Below are positions 44,465-53,688 of a stretch of DNA of 64,000 bases, piece by piece; positions within the stretch are counted from its first letter, which is position 1, and every line of letters starts with the position of its first letter. The stretch spans positions 1 through 64,000 of the forward strand of contig JAHCIQ010000003.1 in the NCBI GenBank assembly GCA_026129135.1, given 5' to 3'. The notes under the pieces were generated by a model. That model saw only the letters and a program-made list of their open reading frames with translations. It was not told the origin of the DNA and made no database searches. The stretch comes from Cyanobacteria bacterium TGS_CYA1 (lineage in GTDB: Bacteria > Cyanobacteriota > Vampirovibrionia > Obscuribacterales > Obscuribacteraceae). The position numbers and the translations under genes are program-made.

Positions 44465-45254
44465 GTTTTTTAGCCATCTCTCTATCTGATTTTGCATTAG
44501 CCGAGTCTTTGCCTTCCAGTCTTTCAAGCACGCGTGCGCGATATGCATAGCCGCCAGCGTAGTCGGGACTTAGTTTAATCACCTCGGTATAATCTTCGAC
44601 CGCTTTTTTCAATTCGCCTTTTTTCTCGAAGGCTTTGCCGCGCATTTCGTAGCTATCGAAATTCTTCGGGTCCAACTTTACGATAGAATCGAAATCTGAT
44701 AATGCTTCATCGAATTTTTTCATATCGAGCAGAATGAGACCGCGCTGGACAAGGGGCCAACGTTGTTTGGGTGCAAGCACCACTGCTTTAGTGAAGTCGT
44801 CCACTGCAGCTTGAAAATTTCCCTGACTTTTATAAAGCATGCCGCGGTCGCCTAAAGCTTCAATATAGTTTGGACTGATATTCAACGCTTTGCTCAAATC
44901 TTTGATAGCCGAATTTAAATCATTTTTTGAGCTGTAAACTCTAGAGCGGCCGTAATAAGCGTCGAGATTTTTTGGATCCAGCCTCAGTGCTTTGTTGAAA
45001 TCAAGCAATGCTTTGCCGGTCTGTCCGTTGCAGTAGTGCGCTTCGCCACGTTTAGCGTAAGCCTTTGCATTTTTTGGATCTTGAGCAATAGCTTTATTGA
45101 ATTGATTTATGGCGCCTTTGCAATCTACTTTTTGCAGCAAGTCTTCACCAATTTTGGATGCATCGTCTTTGGCTTCCGCGGGTAAAGATATTGCCAAGAG
45201 AACGACGAGGCTCTGGAAGCCAAGCATGAGCGTTTTTCTCTTAAAACTGGTCAT
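44454..45254 (-). CDS. Exported TPR protein
   Basis: A protein of 266 residues with a signal peptide (MTSFKRKTLMLGFQSLVVLL and following) and six TPR units (typical AKAYAKRGEAHYCNGQTGKA, DAYYGRSRVYSSKNDLNSAI, EALGDRGMLYKSQGNFQAAV). I use the ATG at 45254 with AAGGGG eight bases upstream; the TTG at 45272 is the alternative. It probably works as a periplasmic scaffold with the DUF3142 and CGP-motif proteins encoded in the same operon. Confidence 0.85.
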   Translation of the reverse strand: MTSFKRKTLMLGFQSLVVLLAISLPAEAKDDASKIGEDLLQKVDCKGAINQFNKAIAQDPKNAKAYAKRGEAHYCNGQTGKALLDFNKALRLDPKNLDAYYGRSRVYSSKNDLNSAIKDLSKALNISPNYIEALGDRGMLYKSQGNFQAAVDDFTKAVVLAPKQRWPLVQRGLILLDMKKFDEALSDFDSIVKLDPKNFDSYEMRGKAFEKKGELKKAVEDYTEVIKLSPDYAGGYAYRARVLERLEGKDSANAKSDREMAKKHGA

Positions 45255-45277
45255 TTGATGCACCCCTTGCAATAGAC

Positions 45278-46819
45278 CTATATTTTACCTGTTACCTGGT
45301 TTATTTTAGGCTTGTCTGGAGGATAATTCATCCCGATTGTCTTTTGACGTAATTCTTTTCCGACGAATTGGTCAGCCTTTGCGCGGGCCCAATTCCAGTG
45401 CCGCCAATCTTTAAATTTAGAGAATCTAGAATTGAATACATAGCCGGATTCTAATCTGTCACGTACGAGTATCTGTTTTTCTTTACTCAGTTCGCCTAGA
45501 CGTGATACCAGCACCGGTATTGCATCTTTACTCAATGAGAGATTGTATTCAATATCGAAATCTTTTCCTGCTTTGGCGCGATCTAGATTGGCTTGTACAA
45601 TCATGGCATCTGGATTGATGAAATGCATGGTCGCAGTTACGAGCAGTCCAGCCATTATTGATGCAAAGGCAAAATGTTTGCGATAGCCCCTAAGCACAGT
45701 GAGGGTAAAGATAATGAATATTATTGCCATTAGACCCATGAATGCTGTGGTATACAGTCGCAATTCGGTCTGTCCGTATTCCATTTGATAAAGCATCATT
45801 CGCTTTACAGCAGATGCCATCATTACGAAGAGCATACTGATTTGGGCTAATGTCAGACCACGAAACAAGAATATCCCCAGTCGCGATTTTTGCACGAAGG
45901 TCCAGTCGAGGAACAAAAGTGTTGGAAGAACCAGCGCAACGACCGTCACCAGCTCAAAAAATCCACGCCGCGCATATTCAGCATAAGTGAGTCCACTCGT
46001 GAGTGCCACGACGTTTGCGCCACCAAAAAAGTATTGAATTTGCACTAATACAAATGAAAGGAACAATAAATTGATGACACCGGTAATGGTGCAGACTTCG
46101 ATTGCTCCAAGTTTAAGAGAAGGAACGTCTTCCACGCTCAAATCTTTGCCATGCATTTTGCCTGCAAACATTCGCGATAAGGTTCCAAGTGAGCACCAGA
46201 GCGCCATGATTATTACGAAGCAGTGCGTGGTGAAAGCCTGAAAGTCTATTTTGAATGATTTTTGAAGCAGGCTCGAATATGCTGCATCTGCCGAAGTCAA
46301 AAGCAATCCGAATGTGAAAAGCAATGGAAGGGATATGAATAGTCCTCGCGCTAATGCGCCTGTATGCGCTGCCACTGACGAGGGGAGTAATTCTTGCCAT
46401 TTTAATTCTTTAAAGAGCACTTCGACAGGTTGAATCACCAAACTCTCGGTCATGCACTTAAATACTTGGATGTATCGAGACACGCCTGCAATCAGCATTT
46501 TGCACCCCTGCATCGAAACGGAAGAGACGAACAAAAAGAAGATTACAAGATAAAGATCGAGAGCAGAAAGAGTGTGCGAATCTCGCCAGGCACAACCAAG
46601 GGAGAGTAAAAAAGCTGGAATCAAAAAATAAAGACTCCTTCTTCTTCCAGGCAACTTGGTGCGCACAGAAAGAAATATTAGAGCTGCTATAGAACAGCTG
46701 AGCATCACGCTCAATCCAATACCTAAGGGTGCTTTGCCTGTAACTAGATCGTGCAGAAGTAAATCGAAACTCAAAGCTAAAAGGGCTGAGCATAAAAGCA
46801 GTGGTCGAATAAAAGTCAT
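45278..46819 (-). CDS. DUF4153/DUF4173-type polytopic membrane protein
   Basis: A 513-residue protein with about ten membrane segments. The conserved GLTYAEYARRGFFELVTVVA is typical of DUF4153/DUF4173 proteins. The last about 110 residues are soluble (DLSKDAIPVLVSRLGEL-like helices, FKDWRHWNWARAKAD). Function unknown. It lies upstream of the TPR operon by 23 bases, so it may be the first gene of the same transcript. Confidence 0.8.
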   Translation of the reverse strand: MTFIRPLLLCSALLALSFDLLLHDLVTGKAPLGIGLSVMLSCSIAALIFLSVRTKLPGRRRSLYFLIPAFLLSLGCAWRDSHTLSALDLYLVIFFLFVSSVSMQGCKMLIAGVSRYIQVFKCMTESLVIQPVEVLFKELKWQELLPSSVAAHTGALARGLFISLPLLFTFGLLLTSADAAYSSLLQKSFKIDFQAFTTHCFVIIMALWCSLGTLSRMFAGKMHGKDLSVEDVPSLKLGAIEVCTITGVINLLFLSFVLVQIQYFFGGANVVALTSGLTYAEYARRGFFELVTVVALVLPTLLFLDWTFVQKSRLGIFLFRGLTLAQISMLFVMMASAVKRMMLYQMEYGQTELRLYTTAFMGLMAIIFIIFTLTVLRGYRKHFAFASIMAGLLVTATMHFINPDAMIVQANLDRAKAGKDFDIEYNLSLSKDAIPVLVSRLGELSKEKQILVRDRLESGYVFNSRFSKFKDWRHWNWARAKADQFVGKELRQKTIGMNYPPDKPKINQVTGKI

Positions 46820-46973
46820 AAAAAGACCATCCTCTCGAAACAGTGTTCGACAAGAAACATATTTGTATTTTTTTTGATTCCTGTCCCTAGCATACTGCCA
46901 AAGATAATCCTGCTTGTGTGGCGACTGTTAGGAATCGTCTTACAAATGATCCAAATTTGTTAACCGCTATCTA

Positions 46974-47855
46974 CTACTTAGATGTAGTTGCAGTTCCCGT
47001 TGCTAATTTGTTGGGATGCTTGCGTGCCGCTGGGTGTTTATAATGACGCACGTATTGATTCGAGCTGCTGTGCACGTTAGATGCATGAAGCGATGTTCCG
47101 ACTGTAGGTGGAGCAGGGATATGTACGCCACGAGCTCTGGCCTCAGATAAATCCAATACTCGTTTGACTTCTTCGTCGCATTGCGCTTGCAGGTCTGCAT
47201 GTGTATCAACATCGAGTCCAGTGCGTATCACTCCTGTCTCGCGATTGATTACCCACTGATTAGTGTTTTCGTCTATCCAGCGATATTGTGCTTCGTATCT
47301 AGCCTTGATGGCAGCAGCTTCTCTTTGACCTTCAGCCAGAATCTTATCGCGTTTTTCAGTAGCTTCTTTCAATCTAGCTTCATGAGCTTCTGTTTCTCTT
47401 TTGGAATCAGCTACCACCTGGTCGATTTTTGCTTGTACTTCAGGACTGATATTTGGATCCCTTTGATCAGGTTGATTCTTTTGTCTTTCCGCAATTGCTA
47501 CATGCAAATATTCCATAGCTTTGCTGCAATTTACGCAGGTCGGAACATCTGGCTTGTTGTTCAGACAGTTCATATAAGCTGTTTTGGCTTTTTCTAATTC
47601 ACCCGTCTTCATATAAAGATTGCCCAACCAGTAATGAACTGGCCAGAAAGTGGGTTTCAGCTTTGCCACATGCTCTAAATAATGACTGGCTTTTGGATAA
47701 TCGCCATTTTTGTAAAATTCAATGCCCATTTCGTAAGGGTTTTTTGTTTCATTTGCAGCAGTTGACGGCAAATTGAGGCACAAAGAAAGAACTAAAGCGA
47801 GCGAAAGCGCGCTAATTAGCCTTTCTGGCAAAATATATCTGGCTGTTTTTGACAT
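46974..47855 (-). CDS. Exported TPR plus coiled-coil protein
   Basis: From the ATG at 47853-47855 it has a signal peptide (..LISALSLALVLSLCLNLPS), one to two TPR units (PYEMGIEFYKNGDYPKASHY, PVHYWLGNLYMKTGELEKAK), a CVNC motif, and then a highly charged coiled-coil-like helix (KRETEAHEARLKEATEKRDK, AEGQREAAAIKARYEAQ). The tail is His/Ser/Lys-rich and low in complexity. The frame also opens at a GTG at 47885. Function unknown. Confidence 0.75.
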   Translation of the reverse strand: MSKTARYILPERLISALSLALVLSLCLNLPSTAANETKNPYEMGIEFYKNGDYPKASHYLEHVAKLKPTFWPVHYWLGNLYMKTGELEKAKTAYMNCLNNKPDVPTCVNCSKAMEYLHVAIAERQKNQPDQRDPNISPEVQAKIDQVVADSKRETEAHEARLKEATEKRDKILAEGQREAAAIKARYEAQYRWIDENTNQWVINRETGVIRTGLDVDTHADLQAQCDEEVKRVLDLSEARARGVHIPAPPTVGTSLHASNVHSSSNQYVRHYKHPAARKHPNKLATGTATTSK

Positions 47856-48113
47856 AGGACCAGAAACCCTCGAACCGTCACCCAATCGTAACTTTTGGAT
47901 GTGAAGTGGTCAATGGGAAAACTACCACCTATTAGAGTAATTAGTTATAATGTGGCAGTGATTTGGCAGGCGGAAGAGTCCGTGAATATGCGGTTAGCAA
48001 GGTTTTTCGGTAGTCTGGCACTGGCTTTGACAAGCGTCTCTGGTTGCTTATTTGGCGGGTCATGCCAAGCAAGATGGATTATCCCACAGATTCGGACCAA
48101 TAGGAGAAACAAA

Positions 48114-48563
48114 ATGATGAGAGCAGCGCTTGCATTATGTCTTTCAAGTCAAATATTCTTCTTTGCACCAGCAAACGCTGAAGAAAATAGCGCATCTGGT
48201 GGCTCAGCCAGTCCTGCACCATCTGACATGATAGTGGTTACTACTTCTTCTGTTGATGGATATCATGTCAAAGAATACCGTGGCATCGTGCGTGGTGTCA
48301 CAGTAAGACAGCCTACAATTGGTCAATCGCTCAGTGCTGGTTTTCAAAAACTTGCTGGCGGCAAGATTAGCTCTTATGTAACCATGGCTGAAAAAGCCAG
48401 ACAGACAGCTTACGACCTTGCGGTCAGTAAAGCGCGCGAACTTGGAGCTAATGCATTAATTGGCGTGAAGTACGATAGCACTTCTTGCGATAATGGTGGT
48501 CAACCAGTCACTGAAGTTCTTTGTTATGGAACTGCTGTAGTGGTTGAGAAAGATAGCAAGTGA
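48114..48563 (+). CDS. Exported UPF0145 (YbjQ-like) protein
   Basis: The core matches the YbjQ/UPF0145 family: MIVVTTSSVDGYHVKEYRGI, then RGVTVRQP, KARELGANALIGVKYDST and YGTAVVVEK. Family members are small cytoplasmic proteins that form pentamers with an open binding site. This one has a signal peptide first. The frame opens at 47895, but the ATG at 48114 has AGGAG seven bases upstream and starts the signal peptide directly, giving 149 residues. Its stop overlaps the start of the vWA gene (GTGA), so the two are coupled. Confidence 0.85.
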   Translation: MMRAALALCLSSQIFFFAPANAEENSASGGSASPAPSDMIVVTTSSVDGYHVKEYRGIVRGVTVRQPTIGQSLSAGFQKLAGGKISSYVTMAEKARQTAYDLAVSKARELGANALIGVKYDSTSCDNGGQPVTEVLCYGTAVVVEKDSK

Positions 48564-49705
48564 AAATCATTATTCTTCTGTTGCTTGCAATAAATTTTAC
48601 TTGTGGCATGGTCCAGGCTTTACCTCCAGCAGCTCCTGCAAAAAAAGTTTTGCTCAAGGGTTCTGTTAACCAGCTTTTGTATCTTTGCCAAAACGCCGGA
48701 ATTTCGCTCGATAAAGATGCTCTGCCGGCTACGGTGACTAAAATCCGCTTAGGCAGTCCGGCATCTTATTATGGAGTAAATGAAAAGGACCGCATTGAAG
48801 GCGCTTCAGTTGAAAACAATATGTTGAAACTCGTGCTCAAGCGTCAGGGCGCAAGTATGGAAGTATCGCTGCCAGTGAGTGCTCAAGCTCTTCGCGAGTC
48901 TACAAATAGTAGTTTGACTGCCAAGAAAAGCCAACCTTCCATGAAAAGCAATATTGAAAAATTCATGGAAGAAATGCCCGAGCCGGTAATGGTGCCTAGT
49001 GCGGAAACCGAACGTATTTTGGCTGAAGAACGCGGACATCTAGATAAATTCAAACAGTTGTGTGCTCAAGCAAGCAAAGAAGGAACGCCGCCCAAAAAAA
49101 TGACATTGCATAAAGACATCCATGCTCTGGATGACTACGATGTTGTTTTGATTCTTGATTGTTCCGGTTCGATGTCGCAAAGAATCGGAGCCAATATCAA
49201 TACTTCCAAGTGGAGTTGGGCTCAGAATCAAATGACTTCGTTGTCTGCGCAAATGGAAAATTCGCTTAAGAAAGGCGTGGCTTTAATACCCTTCACTGAC
49301 AAGTATCAGCTTTTCCAGCCATGCTATGGTGGTGAAATACAAAAACTATTTGCAACAAGAAAACCAGATGGTGGCACTAATTTATTTCCGCCTTTAGAAG
49401 ATGCGCTCACGCGCGCTATGCTCACAAAGCGGCCAATGGTCATAACGATTCTGACTGATGGTGGATTTGGCTTCAAACGAGAAATTAAAGACCTCATAGT
49501 CTCCGCTGCTAATGCTAGTGCTGGTCCTTACAATTTGCGCATCAATCTATTGCTGCTGGATGATAAACCGATATCTCAAGATATAGTGGAACTTGATAAT
49601 CTCACTGTTGCTGGTGCTAAATACGATATCGTCAAAGTTTCAGATATCGAACAATTGCGTTCGAAAGGGCTTCAGCAAGCTATCATCGAAAGTTTGACTA
49701 AATGA
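48560..49705 (+). CDS. Exported protein with PDZ-like segment and vWA domain
   Basis: A 381-residue protein starting at GTG and overlapping the upstream stop by four bases. Signal peptide 1-20; about 45-106 resembles a degenerate PDZ (VTKIRLGSPASYYGVNEKDR, LKLVLKRQGASMEVSL); a charged linker; vWA from about 190 with metal site DCSGS (Asp200, Ser202, Ser204), GGTNLF and ILTDGG. The end AKYDIVKVSDIEQLRSKGLQ matches that of the 36148 protein. It probably binds a periplasmic partner, perhaps the UPF0145 protein. Confidence 0.85.
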   Translation: MKIIILLLLAINFTCGMVQALPPAAPAKKVLLKGSVNQLLYLCQNAGISLDKDALPATVTKIRLGSPASYYGVNEKDRIEGASVENNMLKLVLKRQGASMEVSLPVSAQALRESTNSSLTAKKSQPSMKSNIEKFMEEMPEPVMVPSAETERILAEERGHLDKFKQLCAQASKEGTPPKKMTLHKDIHALDDYDVVLILDCSGSMSQRIGANINTSKWSWAQNQMTSLSAQMENSLKKGVALIPFTDKYQLFQPCYGGEIQKLFATRKPDGGTNLFPPLEDALTRAMLTKRPMVITILTDGGFGFKREIKDLIVSAANASAGPYNLRINLLLLDDKPISQDIVELDNLTVAGAKYDIVKVSDIEQLRSKGLQQAIIESLTK

Positions 49706-49716
49706 GCAGGGGTAGC

Positions 49717-50577
49717 TCATCCGCGTCCACAGGCAGGACACAAATCCACTGGCGGAAATAAAACTCTTGGGTCCGAAGACCCAAGAGTTTTAGACAGAAT
49801 ATTTGTGTATTTCACCGCTAAATCGGTTTTTCCATTTGCTTTATAAAATTGAGTGATTCTTCGATACATTTCGATGGCAAAGCCATCCTTTGGAGGAAGA
49901 CGTTCACACAAAGAAAGTGCATTCTGAAAATATTGTGATGCTTTATCGAGTTCTTCTTTGTTAGACGCGGTACCTATGAATTGTCGATTTTTCTTTTCAA
50001 TGTGCAGGGTTGCGAGGGTGAAATAAATATTGATTATGCTGGTTATTTCATTTTGATCAGTCGCATCTTTTGCCGTTGTAACGAGAATGTTTTGAATCTT
50101 GGACTCTATTTTTTGTAATCGTTGCCATTCCTTGGCTCTGTAATAAGAAGTTGCGACGTTGAGATAATATTTTGCATGACCTTTTGTATCGTCTAGAAAT
50201 TTTTCTTGTTCTTGCAAAAGATCTAGTGCCAATGCCCGATCTTCTTTGCTTGAGTTAGTCGAGCCGAAAAGCAAAAAATTTGCCCAGCTATTTTTCAGAT
50301 TTGCCACTCGTGTTTTAGCGTCAGGATGTCTTGTTGCCTGTTCGAGAGCTTTTTGATAATACTCGTTTGCTTCTTTGTTCTTGCCAGAATAATGATAAGC
50401 CTGAGCCAAGCTTGCAAGCATCATATAATAATCTTTATTCTGAGTGCCATATTTTTTCTCGAATTCTTTGAGTTGCACCCGGGCTGATTCGATACGATCA
50501 TAATTCGCGCTTGCCTCAAGCGGCGATAAGAGCAGACCAGACCCTAAAATTGAAGCAAGTAGAAGTTGTTTTTTCAT
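49717..50577 (-). CDS. Exported TPR-like protein of the cyd operon
   Basis: A 286-residue protein with a signal peptide (MKKQLLLASILGSGLLLSPL, cut after EASA) and TPR-like helical pairs (DYYMMLASLAQAYHYSGKNK, KYYLNVATSYYRAKEWQRLQ, NIYFTLATLHIEKKNRQF). The C-terminus has CPACGRG, a CxxC. Its ATG overlaps the cydB stop by four bases, so it is cotranscribed with cytochrome bd and may help its assembly, although TPR proteins are frequent in this genome. The last 24 codons contain a 15-bp perfect hairpin (see terminator). Confidence 0.8.
   Translation of the reverse strand: MKKQLLLASILGSGLLLSPLEASANYDRIESARVQLKEFEKKYGTQNKDYYMMLASLAQAYHYSGKNKEANEYYQKALEQATRHPDAKTRVANLKNSWANFLLFGSTNSSKEDRALALDLLQEQEKFLDDTKGHAKYYLNVATSYYRAKEWQRLQKIESKIQNILVTTAKDATDQNEITSIINIYFTLATLHIEKKNRQFIGTASNKEELDKASQYFQNALSLCERLPPKDGFAIEMYRRITQFYKANGKTDLAVKYTNILSKTLGSSDPRVLFPPVDLCPACGRG
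49759..49792. terminator. 15-bp perfect hairpin with cUUCGg loop inside the 3' coding end
   Basis: TAAAACTCTTGGGTC and its complement around four bases. Read in the minus direction the loop is TTCG closed by C-G, followed by TTTTATTT; read in the plus direction the loop is CGAA, followed by TTTTAG. It lies 54 bases after the vWA stop on the plus strand and before the stop of the minus-strand TPR gene. It is probably the terminator of the plus-strand operon (or of both). Confidence 0.7.
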
Positions 50578-51581
50578 GGTTTTATCTTGAATATCTTGTA
50601 TAGATAATAAAATGCTGGCACAAGCATAACAGCTCCTGCAATAAGTGCCCAGATGACCAGCTTTATCGTAGCGTCATTTGCGGCTGAATTACTTATAGTG
50701 TGAGCTGGTCTGACTAAATATGGATATTGTGCAAATGCCCAGCCCCACAAAACGAGGGCGACCTGAACAGCAGCAAAATATCGGGCGATGGTGAATTTCC
50801 TTTTGAAAAGAAGAAAAAGGGTAATAAACGCAGTGATTGCAGTGCAGACATAAACTGGCGAAAGTACTTTTAAATCTTTGAACAAAGCGGGTGCACCATC
50901 TTTGGCCAGAAGAAAAACTAAAAGCGCCATTGCCCCAGATGCACATGACGAAAGAACAGCTCTCAGTCTAAAATCGTTTTGTAATTGAAAGTCGTTGGTG
51001 TCGGCAGTCAAATAGACTGCTGCAAGATATGCGAAAAGACAAAGTGCAAATACACCAACTGCGACTGGAAAAGGTTGAATCCAGGGTGAGATATAAACTG
51101 AATAAAAATTTCCTTCAATCGAAATATTACCGCTTGAGATGGCGCCGACAATTACTCCAAGCATTACTGGTGTCAGGGTGCTCGATATGGCGAAGACTCT
51201 CCCCCAGCGCTCCTGCACCTGGTCTTTGTGACTGTCATAAGTTCTGAAAGTAAAAGCAGATCCACGAAACACGATGCCAAAAAGCAATATCGTAATTGGA
51301 ATGTGCAGCGCAATAGAAATTGCATAAAACGCTTGAGGAAAACAGCTGAATAAAAGCACGACCATCAAAATGAGCCAGACGTGATTTGCTTCCCAGATAG
51401 GACCAATCGCTTTTTCGATTGTTTGTCTTTGCATAGCTTTGCGTGGACCGCTTGCCATCAAGTCCCAGAATCCGCCGCCATAATCTGCTCCGCCCATAAC
51501 CGCATATAGTGTCAGACTAATGACACCGGCTAGGCAGATTAATTCAGGATTGCTTATCTGCAACAGGTTCGCTCTCCACAA
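50574..51581 (-). CDS. cydB: Cytochrome bd-type oxidase subunit II
   Basis: A 335-residue CydB of the bd quinol oxidase, an inner membrane protein of eight to nine helices. The family signatures are present: LYAVMGGADYGGGFWDLMA near the N-terminus and IWEANHVWLILMVVLLFSCF, PQAFYAIS. The open frame begins at a TTG inside cydA. A better start is the CTG or TTG six or seven codons in, after GGAG, giving LQISNPELICLAG. The gene overlaps the cydA 3' end and the TPR gene start. No small CydX-like frame is visible. Confidence 0.93.
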   Translation of the reverse strand: MWRANLLQISNPELICLAGVISLTLYAVMGGADYGGGFWDLMASGPRKAMQRQTIEKAIGPIWEANHVWLILMVVLLFSCFPQAFYAISIALHIPITILLFGIVFRGSAFTFRTYDSHKDQVQERWGRVFAISSTLTPVMLGVIVGAISSGNISIEGNFYSVYISPWIQPFPVAVGVFALCLFAYLAAVYLTADTNDFQLQNDFRLRAVLSSCASGAMALLVFLLAKDGAPALFKDLKVLSPVYVCTAITAFITLFLLFKRKFTIARYFAAVQVALVLWGWAFAQYPYLVRPAHTISNSAANDATIKLVIWALIAGAVMLVPAFYYLYKIFKIKP

Positions 51582-52842
51582 TCAAAGGGCTTTTGGCGAT
51601 TTGTCTAAAGACTAGAAAGACCACAATCAAGGCTAAGAAAATATATAAAAGAGTAAACAGCACGAAGGTGTAAGCAAGCCCTGGCATCGGGGTGACAGAC
51701 GAAGAAGTGCGTAAAACATTTTGTACGATCCACGGTTGTCGTCCAACTTCGGTTACCATCCATCCTGTTTCAATAGCAATAAAACCTAGTGGTGATGCCA
51801 AGGTTACTGCTTTTAGAAAACTATTGGAATCTGGTAATTCTCTCGACTTCAAATAAATGAAAGCTGCCCATGCAGTTAAAAGCATCAATAAAACTCCGCA
51901 TGCCACCATGATTTGAAAACAGATATGTACTAAATTCACATTGGGCCAGTCTTCTTTAGGAAAATCATTCAAGCCTTTTACTACTGCATTATGATCGTGG
52001 AAAGCAAGGAAGCTAAGCATTTTTGGAATTTTAATTACGCCACCAATATCAATTGGTGCGCCAGCTTTGGTTTCGTAATGCGCTTCCATCGCAGCGAGTT
52101 TTACTGGTTGCACCCTAGCTGTAAGCTGTGCCATTACATCGCCAGACATCGGTTGAATCAATGCCATTGCACCACCTACGCATAGCGCAAGTGCTAAGGC
52201 ACGGCGATGGAAAAGATTTTTCTTGTTCTTTAAAAGAAGCGCTGCATGAATTCCAGCAACACAAAATGCAGTTGCCGCATATGCTGCAATCAGCATATGA
52301 ATCGCCTCTGGAATTCCTGCTTGATTGAGCATCGCAGCGACTGGGTCGATATCGACTGGTTTGTCATTCTCAAGGCGAAATCCAGCAGGTGTGTTCATCC
52401 ATCCATTGGCAAGACAGACGAACAGTGCCGACATCGCACCGCTTATTGCCACCATTATTCCAGCGAAAAGATGAGCTTTGCGAGGAACTTTATCCCATCC
52501 ATAAAGATAAATGCCAAGAAAAATTGCTTCGGTAAAAAATGCGATACCTTCAAGTGCAAAGGCAAGACCGATTATTTCGCCTGCAAAACGCATGAAGCCT
52601 GGCCATAAAAGCCCCAGTTCAAAAGAAAGGACAGTTCCAGAAACTGCCCCCACTGCAAACAATATAGCTGTGCCTTTGGCCCATCGTTTGGCAAGCTCTT
52701 CGTATTCTTTATGTCCGGTTTTGTGCCATAACCACTCGGACAGGCACATCATGAGTGGTAAAGCGATGCCGATGGCAGCGAACACGATGTGAAAAAACAT
52801 CGACATTCCCATTTGGCAACGAGCTATTACGAAATCATTCAT
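51544..52842 (-). CDS. cydA: Cytochrome bd-type oxidase subunit I
   Basis: A 432-residue CydA, the haem-bearing subunit that oxidises quinol and reduces oxygen. His18 in QMGMSMFFHIVFAA, the Glu-containing FALEGIAFFTEAIF, the His in IPEAIHMLIAAYA and the GRQPW signature with Met in ETGWMVTEVGRQPW are all present, so the haem sites look intact. It is shorter than the E. coli protein (about 520), which places it with the short Q-loop (CIO-type) oxidases, often less sensitive to cyanide. First gene of cydA-cydB-TPR. Confidence 0.94.
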   Translation of the reverse strand: MNDFVIARCQMGMSMFFHIVFAAIGIALPLMMCLSEWLWHKTGHKEYEELAKRWAKGTAILFAVGAVSGTVLSFELGLLWPGFMRFAGEIIGLAFALEGIAFFTEAIFLGIYLYGWDKVPRKAHLFAGIMVAISGAMSALFVCLANGWMNTPAGFRLENDKPVDIDPVAAMLNQAGIPEAIHMLIAAYAATAFCVAGIHAALLLKNKKNLFHRRALALALCVGGAMALIQPMSGDVMAQLTARVQPVKLAAMEAHYETKAGAPIDIGGVIKIPKMLSFLAFHDHNAVVKGLNDFPKEDWPNVNLVHICFQIMVACGVLLMLLTAWAAFIYLKSRELPDSNSFLKAVTLASPLGFIAIETGWMVTEVGRQPWIVQNVLRTSSSVTPMPGLAYTFVLFTLLYIFLALIVVFLVFRQIAKSPLIVESEPVADKQS

Positions 52843-52869
52843 AACCTGAGCCGTCCTATGCCCAAGAAT

Positions 52870-53619
52870 CTAACACATATAAGGGGCCCATTCAAGCGTC
52901 AATAGTTGATGCGAATAATACAAAATCGGCTCTTCTTTAGGGTTTAACCCAAGTGGTTCGAGCATGGTATTCACTCTGAATTGCGCCTCTGCTAGCTGTA
53001 GCGGCCAGGGAGCGTGATGAACTTCTGCCTTATACACCTGGTCATGCTTTTTTGTGAACAGACGATACCTTTCAGTAAGGAAGTAGGGCAATCCATCAGG
53101 ATTTTCGACTGCGCTTAATGTTGTTGCAAGCGGGCGATACAAAACTTTGAGTTGGCAGTCAGCCCCTCTTTTGTCTTCGCGCTTGCTTTCATATAAAGAC
53201 CATCCATCCACCATGCGTTTGCGCATTCGGGCATTGAAATAAGGCAAACTATAGCTGATTCGCGCTCCATCGACTGCCAGAGGATTGGAAGCATCAAGAC
53301 TAAAGAAATATACGCCTGGCTCGCCTTTATAACGGACATAAGTGCGAACGTTCAATTCTAGAAATTCGCTTATATAAGGCAAGAAAGGTGTTCTGGCAAA
53401 ACGCACTTTGCGCATCATAAAGGGTACGACACCAATCCATGCGCTTTGATCGTAAGTATCGACTTCGAATTCTTTTGGGATGAGCAAAGCTATTTGTTCT
53501 TTGGGCACTCGCCAGTGCGCGAACAACAATTCGTCCCAGCTTTGGGTCATGAGCCAAGGGGTAGATGGTGGTGGATAGCTTCGATGACCAGTAGATTTGA
53601 GGATATCGGCTAAATTCAT
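52870..53619 (-). CDS. DUF2071 (YqjF-like) protein
   Basis: A protein of 249 residues from the ATG at 53617-53619 (MNLADILKS), which has GGTGG just before it; the longer frame to 53685 overlaps the divergent gene. The family is recognised from QSWDELLFAHWRVP, LIPKEFEVDTYDQSAWIGVV, PFMMRKVRF, LELNVRTYVRYKGEPGVYFF and SLDASNPLAV. Members are soluble proteins of the acetoacetate decarboxylase-like fold with unknown substrate. Confidence 0.88.
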   Translation of the reverse strand: MNLADILKSTGHRSYPPPSTPWLMTQSWDELLFAHWRVPKEQIALLIPKEFEVDTYDQSAWIGVVPFMMRKVRFARTPFLPYISEFLELNVRTYVRYKGEPGVYFFSLDASNPLAVDGARISYSLPYFNARMRKRMVDGWSLYESKREDKRGADCQLKVLYRPLATTLSAVENPDGLPYFLTERYRLFTKKHDQVYKAEVHHAPWPLQLAEAQFRVNTMLEPLGLNPKEEPILYYSHQLLTLEWAPYMC

Positions 53620-53688
53620 GCCACCATCATAACTGTAAAGGGTTGGCAAGAGTATAATATGAATGAATCCTGGGATAGGGCACAAAAA

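Noticed and set aside
49702-49720. Inverted repeat ATGAGC..GCTCAT at the end of the vWA gene
   Set aside because: Short and no T-run; the stronger hairpin at 49759 explains termination better.
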